A stretch of DNA of 9,568 bases from an uncultured Lachnospiraceae bacterium (lineage in GTDB: Bacteria; Bacillota; Clostridia; Lachnospirales; Lachnospiraceae): positions 1-9,568 of the forward strand of contig CALYVE010000040.1 in NCBI GenBank assembly GCA_945492935.1, written 5' to 3'. The notes under the pieces are model-generated. The model had not been told where the DNA came from and searched no databases. It was given only the letters and a program-made list of their open reading frames with translations. Position 1 is the first letter of the stretch; each line of letters opens with the position of its first letter. Positions 1 to 6,047 of this stretch are shown piece by piece. A program made the translations under genes and the position numbers.

Positions 1-7
1 ATTCCAT
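1..7 (-). CDS. Start of next rib gene, probably ribBA (first 7 nt only)
   Basis: On the minus strand an ATG at 7-5 is preceded, after 7 nt, by a purine-rich AAAAGAGGA (23-15), which looks like a ribosome binding site. It lies 33 nt downstream of the ribE stop with no terminator between, so it should be the next gene of the operon. In many Firmicutes the order is ribD-ribE-ribBA-ribH, so the expected product is the bifunctional GTP cyclohydrolase II / 3,4-dihydroxy-2-butanone-4-phosphate synthase. Only Met-Glu and one further base are visible, so the identity rests entirely on operon order. Confidence 0.45.
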
Positions 8-40
8 TGTTATATCCTCTTTTCTGTTAGAATTGCTTAT

Positions 41-697
41 TTATAAAAAACCATGTTTCGCTAAAAAATTAGTATCAATGGCCGATGTAGCTTCCTTTGT
101 TTGCTCTTCGGTCGTATGCAACAGCTTCTCGACGTATTTGCCAATTACATCATTTTCCAGATTGACTACGTCTCCAACCCTTTTATCAAGTAAGGTTGTT
201 GCACTTCCCGTATGCGGGATAATTGACACCTTAAAAGACGTATCATCGACGTAAGCAACCGTAAGGCTGATTCCATCGATTGCAATCGACCCCTTCTCAA
301 TAATGTATCGTAGTAATTGTTGGGATGCTTCCACCTCGACCCACACTGCATTTTCCTCTTTTTTCATGGAACGAATCGTACCCGTTCCGTCAATATGACC
401 GGATACAATGTGTCCTCCGAATCTGCCATCCGCGGGCATGGCACGTTCTAAATTTACTTTACTTCCCGCAGCAAGCCGTCCGAGTGCACTTCGTCGCATC
501 GTCTCTGCCATAACATCAGCTGTAAACAAATCGCCCTCAATCGTTGTCGCAGTCAGACAAACACCATTTACAGCTATACTGTCGCCGATGTGCGAGTTCT
601 TCGTCACAACAACACCTTTAATTGTAAGCCTTGCTGACTTCGCTCCTTTTTGGATTGATTTAATTTCTCCAACCTCTTCAATAATTCCGGTAAACAT
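41..697 (-). CDS. ribE: Riboflavin synthase, alpha chain
   Basis: Catalyses the dismutation of two 6,7-dimethyl-8-ribityllumazine molecules to riboflavin plus a pyrimidinedione, the last step of riboflavin synthesis in the cytoplasm. The 218-residue product has the family's two tandem lumazine-binding barrels. The N-terminal one (about 1-97) opens with the invariant MFTGIIEEVG and contains GDSIAVNGVCLT. The C-terminal one (about 98-195) contains GHIDGTG near its start, then GSIAIDGISLTV and the IPHT segment. A tail of about 25 residues follows the second barrel and is probably disordered. Length is normal. The ATG lies 2 nt after the ribD stop, and its ribosome binding site (AGAGGA, about 710-705) lies inside the last ribD codons, implying coupled translation. 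Symbol usage varies: ribE in Bacillus, ribC or ribE elsewhere. Control is by the FMN riboswitch upstream of ribD. Confidence 0.96.
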   Translation of the reverse strand: MFTGIIEEVGEIKSIQKGAKSARLTIKGVVVTKNSHIGDSIAVNGVCLTATTIEGDLFTADVMAETMRRSALGRLAAGSKVNLERAMPADGRFGGHIVSGHIDGTGTIRSMKKEENAVWVEVEASQQLLRYIIEKGSIAIDGISLTVAYVDDTSFKVSIIPHTGSATTLLDKRVGDVVNLENDVIGKYVEKLLHTTEEQTKEATSAIDTNFLAKHGFL

Positions 698-699
698 TC

Positions 700-1803
700 C
701 TAGTTCCTCTTTTCTTTCCGATACCGAATATATACATCGCCATCAATTATTTCTGTGCTGTATACAGAGAACTTTTTTGCCAAATCAGGATTCTCAAATC
801 CTTTTCCTTCGACAGGTGTTCTTGCCGTTTCTCCGCCTAAAATTTTTGGAGCAACAAAAACATCAACTTCATTTACGATATCTGCTTCAAATGCACTGTA
901 ATTTATCATGCCTCCGCCTTCAAGTAAAATACTATCTATTTGGCGTTCTCCTAACTGATTCATTAACACCTTCAAATCAATATGATTTTCTACAACGGGT
1001 ACTGAAATTAATACAACCCCCGCAGTCTCCAAATCTGCTAATTTATCCGGCTGCTCAAAGCCTGCTCCATAAGCTACAATCGTCGGATTTACATCCGCCG
1101 TTTGTACCAGCTTGCAGTCAAGCGGAATCCGAAGCCTTGTGTCACAAACAATCCGGATAGGATTTCGCCCATTGGGGATTCTGCATGTCAGCATCGGATT
1201 ATCTGTAAGAACCGTCCCGATTCCAACCATAATTCCTACATATTCATTGCGCATTTCCTGGACAAGGGCTCGGGATGTCTCATTTGAAATCCATTGGCTT
1301 TTACCTGTATACGAAGCAATTTTTCCATCCATCGTCATAGCGTATTTTGCAATAACATAAGGTTTTTTTGTAGTAATATAGTGAAAGAACACATAATTCA
1401 AAGCATCGCATTCTTCTTTCATACAATGCGTTTCCACAGCAATCCCATGTTCTTTCAGGTAGATAATACCCTTTCCGGCTACCTTTTCATTTGGATCATC
1501 AGATCCGACATAAACCTTTGCAATCTTATGCTCAACAATTGCCTCAACACAAGGTGGCTGCTTCCCATAATGACAACAAGGTTCCAATGTAACATACATT
1601 TCTGCGCCGGCTGCATCTTCCGTCAGGTTTGCAAATGCATCACGTTCAGCATGCAATGTACCATAGCTTGCGTGATAGCCTTCACCGATGATTCGTCCAT
1701 CCTTTACGATGACTGCCCCAACCAGCGGATTCGGATTCACTGCGCCTTTCCCTTTCCTTGCAAGTTCAATTGCCCGTAACATATATTGTTCACAAAATGC
1801 CAT
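700..1803 (-). CDS. ribD: Bifunctional diaminohydroxyphosphoribosylaminopyrimidine deaminase / 5-amino-6-(5-phosphoribosylamino)uracil reductase
   Basis: Carries out the second and third steps from GTP to riboflavin: deamination of the pyrimidine, then NADPH-dependent reduction of the ribose. Residues 1 to about 143 form a cytidine-deaminase-like zinc domain. HAE at 51-53 gives the zinc histidine and proton-shuttle glutamate, and EPCCHYGKQPPC (74-85) gives Cys76 and Cys85. Residues from about 145 form the reductase domain, with KYAMTMDGKIA, GKSQWIS and the glycine-rich LLEGGGMINYSAF segment. At 367 residues it is full length, with both active sites apparently intact. A strong GGAGG (1815-1811) lies 7 nt from the ATG. 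It is the first recognised gene of the rib operon and is preceded by an FMN riboswitch. The stop codon of a short upstream open frame falls within its ribosome binding region. Confidence 0.96.
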   Translation of the reverse strand: MAFCEQYMLRAIELARKGKGAVNPNPLVGAVIVKDGRIIGEGYHASYGTLHAERDAFANLTEDAAGAEMYVTLEPCCHYGKQPPCVEAIVEHKIAKVYVGSDDPNEKVAGKGIIYLKEHGIAVETHCMKEECDALNYVFFHYITTKKPYVIAKYAMTMDGKIASYTGKSQWISNETSRALVQEMRNEYVGIMVGIGTVLTDNPMLTCRIPNGRNPIRIVCDTRLRIPLDCKLVQTADVNPTIVAYGAGFEQPDKLADLETAGVVLISVPVVENHIDLKVLMNQLGERQIDSILLEGGGMINYSAFEADIVNEVDVFVAPKILGGETARTPVEGKGFENPDLAKKFSVYSTEIIDGDVYIRYRKEKRN

Positions 1804-1806
1804 TCT

Positions 1807-1947
1807 TCATCCTCCAAACTTTTTCAATCCATCAGAAAGCACTGCATTATCAGCTAACTTTGCTTCATCAGTAATTCCTTTTATTGCACCGCCGTCAGGA
1901 TCCAGCACCACAAGTCCGCAGTAATTCAAAAAATGTCCCAAAGTAAT
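1807..1947 (-). pseudogene. Orphan 46-codon open frame between riboswitch and ribD; possible gene remnant
   Basis: After a TAG at 1950-1948 inside the riboswitch terminator hairpin, the minus strand stays open for 46 codons to a TGA at 1809-1807. That TGA sits just after the ribD GGAGG and 3 nt before the ribD ATG. The translation looks like real protein, including DPDGGAIKGITDEAKLAD and an ending SDGLKKFGG, with balanced composition and codon use like the neighbours. There is no in-frame ATG and no convincing ribosome binding site. TTG (1941-1939) and two GTG codons are the only possible starts. I do not recognise the family. It could be the C-terminal remnant of a gene once placed between riboswitch and ribD, a short coupled peptide, or a chance frame. 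A remnant fits best with the missing start and protein-like sequence. Confidence 0.4.
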
Positions 1948-1964
1948 CTACTTCGAGACATTTT
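1928..1964 (-). terminator. Rho-independent terminator of the FMN riboswitch expression platform
   Basis: On the minus strand, AAAATGTCTCGAAGTA (1964-1949) pairs with TACTTTGGGACATTTT (1945-1930) across a 3-nt loop. This gives 16 continuous base pairs including two G-U pairs. A run of six T (1933-1928) overlaps the end of the 3' arm. The hairpin begins 22 nt after the aptamer, the usual place for a transcription-terminating OFF structure controlling ribD and downstream genes. Confidence 0.9.
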
Positions 1965-1986
1965 ATGCATCCAAAAACAAATGATT

Positions 1987-2107
1987 ACTTCTTCCATCCA
2001 GACTGTACTGTCGGCCTTGGAATCACACCAAGTCATGCCTTATGGCTCGCGGGCTTATGTAGCATATACAATTACCGCCGGCTGGGAATTACACCCTACC
2101 CCGAAGT
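1987..2107 (-). promoter_or_regulatory. FMN riboswitch (RFN element) aptamer
   Basis: The minus strand carries the conserved RFN blocks in order: CTTCGGGG, AGGGTG-AATTCCC, CCGGCGGTAAT, AGCCCGCGAGCC, CTTGGTG-ATTCCAAG, GCCGACAGTA and AGTCTGGATGGAAGAAG. The closing P1 stem is TACTTC (2108-2103) with GAAGTA (1991-1986). Established behaviour of the class: FMN binding stabilises P1 and so favours the downstream terminator, lowering expression of the rib genes. The sequence also shows the alternative pairing: AAGTAATC at 1990-1983, partly shared with P1, is exactly complementary to GATTACTT at 1948-1941 inside the terminator. Without FMN this would form an antiterminator. The aptamer starts about 10 nt after the stop codon of the preceding gene, and I see no convincing promoter in that gap. 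Confidence 0.96.
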
Positions 2108-2117
2108 ATATATTCAA

Positions 2118-4838
2118 TTAATCCATCTTACCAATCGATAAGAAACCGCTTTCATTTGACTGCAACAGGAATGAAAGACCAATCTTCTTCTTCGCATCAC
2201 CGGTTGCAACATAAATTTCTCCTGTTTCTACAAGAGACTGTGCAATCTGATGTACCTTATCCTTGAACATGATAAGCTCTCTACGGTCACGCGAGCTAAG
2301 CTTAAACAAATACTGATTCTTTGAACTAATCAAAAGAATACTGTATGAATGGATATTATTCTTCGTCTCTCTCATACCGGAACCAATCATACGAGAGTTC
2401 GCAATAATAATCTCTGCATTATCATCCGGTAAATATTCAGACAAGATTAATTTGTAAATCTTTAAGTAATTCTCTTCATCATCCGCATTGACAGGCATCT
2501 CGGCAACTGCAAATTCAACGATGGAATCGGCAAACTTGATTGTACCGCCCTCATCATTGATTACGGCTGTACATTCCTTTGGAACAAACAAACGGAAGAA
2601 CTTATTCTGAATAATCTTCTGCGCACTTGTTGGTTGCTTAATAATAAGATCATTGTATTTCTTCTCCAGTTTGTTCATCGCAATGATAGCCGAATCATCA
2701 CCGGTTTCTGCAATCTCAATCAGTTCTTTATATAAGGCTTCAATCTCCGGATTGATCTTATCGACCAACTCGGTAATCTTATCGACCGCCGGTACATATC
2801 CTACCTTGGCACTCTGAAGATAATATGCAATCTTTGCATCCTTATCATCTGTACTGTTTGCCTTAAACTCGATAATCTTGAAGAGATTCTCTTTATCAAA
2901 TCCGTCATACCCATTGTCATATGCCTTTTCAAAGTATGACAGGCTGCGAATCTCTCCTCTGTAATTTTCGTCAGCTTCCTGCTGCTGATAAATCTTACCA
3001 AGCTCGTAAGCAGCCTGGTAGCTGCCCAAATCAAGTGCTTCCTGAAAAGCCTTCTCAATCTCGTAAGAATTTGCTATATAGAACACCTGACTCTGCTTGT
3101 AAAGTGCAACCTTAAGTGCAGAAGCACCACTTCCTGCTTCAACCGCACGCTCCCATTTTTCGACAGCGCTCTGTAAGTCCTCACTGCCAAGTTCCTGAAT
3201 ATCTTTGATGTATGCCTCAGCCTCAAGAATACCATTTGACTGTGCTTCCTTAAAATACTGCAACGCCTTTATTCCGTCACGCTTTGTACGAAGCAAACCA
3301 TAATAATAAAATCTTCCGAGATAGAAGCTTACTCGTTTGTGTCCTAAGCGATGGGCATTCTCATACCAGTTCAAAGCCTTTACGTAATCCTTAAGCTGCT
3401 GGTCATAAATATTACCAAGCAGGAATGCAAGATCCGGATCCTTTGTTGCCTCAAACAACTGCTTCGCATAGCTGATTGTCTTCTCAATATCTTTATATGG
3501 AGAATCATCATCAAAATATAACTCAATGAGCAAATAACTTGCCTTGATGCTTCCAAGCTTTAATGCCTGCTTTGCAGCAGCCATTGCGCCTTCGTAATCC
3601 TCAAGATAATAACAGTAAACAGCCTCACTGTAGTACTGATTATCCTTACGATTCAGGCTTTGGTCACTGACAAGCGTAGGATCAACAAACGCAAATGAGT
3701 TTGCAGTCTCAAAAATAATCTCTTCGTACTGCTCAATAATCTCCATGGATGCACAAACGAATTTCATACATGCAAGACGCTTGCCCTGATAAAATGCAAA
3801 TGTAACAACACCCTTCTCCATCTCTTTGTGGTAGAACGTTGTACAAATACCATCTGCATACTCTGTAATATATGCCTTCAACTGCAATTCCTCGTCAAAC
3901 GCATCATTGCAATAGCGAAGATAATTCTCTAATGTCTTCTTGGAATCTCTTGGAATACTGTCATACGAAACATACATGGCAAAATCCTTGTATGTAAGAC
4001 TCGGTGCATAATATTCCTCTTCTGTCTGCTCATTAATCGTCTTGACCCAGTCTTTCGGCAGTTTATGAATGTATCCGTCAACCTGGTTATGAACATATGT
4101 ATACTGATACTGCAAACGGGAAGCCTCAATAGCTTTGTATCTTGGCTCTTTGCCCTTTGCACGTCTTGCCTCTGCAATCTCTGTATAAAGCTTATCCTTC
4201 TCTTCAAACTCAATACTGTCTGTGTGACTGCTTGCATATTCAACACGCTCATATGCTGACTGTGCCTTTGAATCACCCTGATCTGCAAGACGCTTATACC
4301 AAATCATAGCCTTCTCATAATCAACCGGCACAACAAAATCACTCTTGTTGCCATACTGGTCAACACGGTTAAGACCATTCTCGTAAATACTACCTAAATT
4401 CATATATGCAGCCTTGATGCCGCACTCCGTAGACTTCTCGAAATATGTAATCGCCTTTGAAAAATTCTGAATCTCCAGCAACATTTTGGCAAGCTTGTAA
4501 ATCATCTCGCCATCCTTGTTAATATTGATATATTTCTCGTAGTAGGCAGCTGCCTTTGCCTTATCAATATCAACCTTACAGTTGCTATACTTACCAGACT
4601 CATATAACTCACCCAAAATCTTTAATGAATCTGCGCCAAAATTCTTATATTCCTGATCCATAACAGAGATATCAACAATCTTCTCGAGGATTTCTACAGC
4701 TTCCTCGGAATTGCCGTTTTCCATAAGGTTGATTGCTTTATCATATTGTAATTCAACATTACTTTTCGATGATTTCTTTTTTCCGCCAATTGCGGACAAA
4801 AACGGTATTTTCCCCAGAATACTGCTAAGTTTTCCCAT
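2118..4838 (-). CDS. Large cytoplasmic TPR/Sel1-like repeat protein with two paired alpha/beta domains, function unknown
   Basis: I do not recognise a named family for this 906-residue protein. The N-terminus is short and basic (KKKSSKS at 21-27), with no signal peptide, and I see no membrane segment. Residues about 28-200 hold helical repeats of TPR/Sel1 type (for example DIDKAKAAAYYEKY and DYEKAMIWYKRLADQGDSKAQ). Residues about 255-388 form a non-repeat alpha/beta domain with LPKDWV near its start. A second repeat block covers about 400-690, with clear Sel1-style units such as DYVKALNWYENAHRLGH and GIKALQYFKEAQSNG. Residues about 745-872 form a second alpha/beta domain whose plan resembles the first. 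The architecture is therefore [repeats + domain] twice. Such repeats normally bind proteins, which suggests a scaffold or adaptor role. GGGGAGG (4852-4846) lies 7 nt before the ATG, and a good promoter lies just upstream. The FMN riboswitch follows about 10 nt after its stop. Confidence 0.88.
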   Translation of the reverse strand: MGKLSSILGKIPFLSAIGGKKKSSKSNVELQYDKAINLMENGNSEEAVEILEKIVDISVMDQEYKNFGADSLKILGELYESGKYSNCKVDIDKAKAAAYYEKYININKDGEMIYKLAKMLLEIQNFSKAITYFEKSTECGIKAAYMNLGSIYENGLNRVDQYGNKSDFVVPVDYEKAMIWYKRLADQGDSKAQSAYERVEYASSHTDSIEFEEKDKLYTEIAEARRAKGKEPRYKAIEASRLQYQYTYVHNQVDGYIHKLPKDWVKTINEQTEEEYYAPSLTYKDFAMYVSYDSIPRDSKKTLENYLRYCNDAFDEELQLKAYITEYADGICTTFYHKEMEKGVVTFAFYQGKRLACMKFVCASMEIIEQYEEIIFETANSFAFVDPTLVSDQSLNRKDNQYYSEAVYCYYLEDYEGAMAAAKQALKLGSIKASYLLIELYFDDDSPYKDIEKTISYAKQLFEATKDPDLAFLLGNIYDQQLKDYVKALNWYENAHRLGHKRVSFYLGRFYYYGLLRTKRDGIKALQYFKEAQSNGILEAEAYIKDIQELGSEDLQSAVEKWERAVEAGSGASALKVALYKQSQVFYIANSYEIEKAFQEALDLGSYQAAYELGKIYQQQEADENYRGEIRSLSYFEKAYDNGYDGFDKENLFKIIEFKANSTDDKDAKIAYYLQSAKVGYVPAVDKITELVDKINPEIEALYKELIEIAETGDDSAIIAMNKLEKKYNDLIIKQPTSAQKIIQNKFFRLFVPKECTAVINDEGGTIKFADSIVEFAVAEMPVNADDEENYLKIYKLILSEYLPDDNAEIIIANSRMIGSGMRETKNNIHSYSILLISSKNQYLFKLSSRDRRELIMFKDKVHQIAQSLVETGEIYVATGDAKKKIGLSFLLQSNESGFLSIGKMD
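2141..2154 (-). promoter_or_regulatory. Possible catabolite-responsive element (cre-like 14-mer)
   Basis: The minus strand reads TGAAAGCGGTTTCT. This matches the Bacillus CcpA-site consensus TGWAARCGYTWNCW (recalled from memory) at 13 of 14 positions; only G at the Y position differs. It lies within the last codons of the repeat-protein gene, about 35 nt before the FMN aptamer, where a rib promoter would be expected. It is also coding sequence (Asn-Glu-Ser-Gly-Phe), so the match may be chance. Confidence 0.25.
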
Positions 4839-4873
4839 TGCATTACCTCCCCTGCAACCTTATCATGAGGAAT

Positions 4874-4902
4874 ATTGTATCATAAAATGGCTAATCGTGC
4901 AA
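4874..4902 (-). promoter_or_regulatory. Extended -10 promoter for the repeat-protein gene
   Basis: On the minus strand, TTGCAC (4902-4897) and TACAAT (4879-4874) are separated by exactly 17 nt, and the -10 is preceded by TG one base upstream (TGATACAAT), the extended -10 pattern. The -35 is weak (three matches). Transcription should begin near 4867, leaving a leader of roughly 30 nt that contains the GGGGAGG ribosome binding site. There is no clear hairpin terminator between the HPr-like gene and this promoter, so readthrough from the whiA unit is also possible. Confidence 0.65.
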
Positions 4903-4939
4903 CAAACTATAAGCATTTCTAGCAATTTACAACCGACTC

Positions 4940-5200
4940 TTATGCTGTACAGGACTCAAGATATGCAGCCATCTCATTAACGGCATCTGTCTCATCTGCA
5001 CCTTCCGCTTCAACAGATAATGTATCACCATTCACAAAATCAAGGCTCATCATTCCCATAATGCTTTTTGCATTACTTTTCTTGTTGTTATCAACAATAA
5101 AAATACGGCTTTCGAATTTGCTTGCAATCTGTACCAGGATTGCAACCGGTCTTGCATCTGCATCATTTGGTAACTTCACTGTAACTGTCTTGTTTGTCAT
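4940..5200 (-). CDS. HPr-family protein lacking His15, Crh-like
   Basis: An 86-residue protein of HPr fold and length. The region that normally reads GLHARP is DADARP here, so position 15, the histidine phosphorylated by PEP and enzyme I, is Asp. It therefore cannot carry phosphohistidine in sugar transport. The regulatory site is kept: Ser46 lies in NAKSIMGMMSL, the segment recognised by HPr kinase. This combination matches the logic of Bacillus Crh, where position 15 is Gln and only Ser46 phosphorylation matters, feeding CcpA-dependent catabolite control. Bacillus crh also lies directly after whiA, supporting the comparison. The ATG is 2 nt after the whiA stop, and its strong AAGGAGG is encoded by the end of whiA. 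The inferred role is a regulatory partner of HprK and CcpA; a ligand-sensing or other role cannot be excluded. A standard HPr must be encoded elsewhere if the PTS works. Confidence 0.9.
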   Translation of the reverse strand: MTNKTVTVKLPNDADARPVAILVQIASKFESRIFIVDNNKKSNAKSIMGMMSLDFVNGDTLSVEAEGADETDAVNEMAAYLESCTA

Positions 5201-5202
5201 TT

Positions 5203-6045
5203 TTATATCCTCCTTAGCTCGTCGGCTATTTCGCTGATTTTTCTTAATCTATGATTGACACCGGATTTACCAAGCGGTGGGTCTAAGCACCGGCCAAGTT
5301 CCACCAACGGCATATCCGGCTGTTCAACTCGTAACATAGCTATTTCCTTCAAATGGGACGGCAAATAAGCAAGTCCTTTCGTCTCCTCAATATAAAGGAT
5401 ATCCTTCACGCATTTTTGTGCAGCATTTACTGTTTTTTTGATGTTGGATGTGTCACAATTATTCCGTCGGTTGACACGATTACTAATATCCTTCAGTATA
5501 CGCACGTTTTCCATATTCATGAGAGAATTATGAGCCCCCATGACATTTAATATGTCAACAATTTCAGAACCGTCCTTAATATATACCACATAATATTTCT
5601 TACGTTCAATTAATTTTGGATGAAGTCCAAAACTCTGAATGCTTTGCAAGAGCAGACGGGCATGCAAATCACAGGCACATACAACCTCAAAATGATAACC
5701 CTTGTTTGGATCCGTAACCGATCCGGCAGCCAAAAATGCCCCTCTCACAAAAGCCTGCTTACAACAACTGCGCTCAATTAATATCGGATCAATCAAAAAA
5801 GAATCCTCGCACAAGGAAATCTTCATAGCAAGCCTTGACTCATCATCATTCACGTCACATTTGAGCAAATGCTGTATTTTTTGGATACGCTCCTGCAGCA
5901 AATCATTCTCACTATCATGATACCAAATTCCATCTTCAATTGTTCCGGACATTGCCACAAGTGCAGTCAGTTCTGCAAGTCTGCAATGTCTCGATGAGCT
6001 CATCTGGGAAGCAAGCTCATATTTTACCTGACTCGAAAATGTCAT
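5203..6045 (-). CDS. whiA: DNA-binding protein WhiA
   Basis: WhiA proteins are conserved Gram-positive DNA-binding proteins linked to sporulation in Streptomyces and to cell division and chromosome segregation in Bacillus. The 280-residue product is slightly shorter than the usual 300-330. It has the N-terminal segment SSQVKYELA, a degenerate LAGLIDADG homing-endonuclease-like region around 97-150 (AFVRGAFLAAGSVTDP), the NSLMNMENVRILKDISNRVNR stretch at about 173-193, and a C-terminal helix-turn-helix (about 235-275) ending in KSGVNHRLRKI. The catalytic function of the LAGLIDADG fold is known to be lost in the family. The ATG is 2 nt after the rapZ stop, with AGGTGA (6057-6052) inside the end of rapZ. 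The last two arginine codons, AGG AGG, form the ribosome binding site of the next gene. Confidence 0.95.
   Translation of the reverse strand: MTFSSQVKYELASQMSSSRHCRLAELTALVAMSGTIEDGIWYHDSENDLLQERIQKIQHLLKCDVNDDESRLAMKISLCEDSFLIDPILIERSCCKQAFVRGAFLAAGSVTDPNKGYHFEVVCACDLHARLLLQSIQSFGLHPKLIERKKYYVVYIKDGSEIVDILNVMGAHNSLMNMENVRILKDISNRVNRRNNCDTSNIKKTVNAAQKCVKDILYIEETKGLAYLPSHLKEIAMLRVEQPDMPLVELGRCLDPPLGKSGVNHRLRKISEIADELRRI
5209..5215 (-). promoter_or_regulatory. Ribosome binding site of the Crh-like gene inside the whiA 3' end
   Basis: AAGGAGG (5215-5209) lies 8 nt before the ATG of the HPr-like gene. Its AGG AGG bases are the penultimate Arg-Arg codons of whiA, so the C-terminal RRI of WhiA looks shaped by the downstream translation signal. 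This supports coupled expression of whiA and the Crh-like gene. Confidence 0.85.
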
Positions 6046-6047
6046 CT

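Noticed and set aside
408..1160. A 250-codon open frame on the plus strand opposite ribE and ribD
   Set aside because: It lies antisense to two clearly identified rib genes, spans their junction, has low-complexity Leu/Ser/Pro-rich composition and no recognisable domain; a shadow of the real genes.
1928..1971. A 14-codon ATG frame in the riboswitch terminator (M-H-K-M-S-R...) as a leader peptide
   Set aside because: No ribosome binding site, it overlaps the terminator stem, and control is explained by the FMN aptamer.
4853..4939. Search for a terminator after the Crh-like gene
   Set aside because: No stable hairpin followed by a T-run is visible; only the promoter for the repeat-protein gene is supported.
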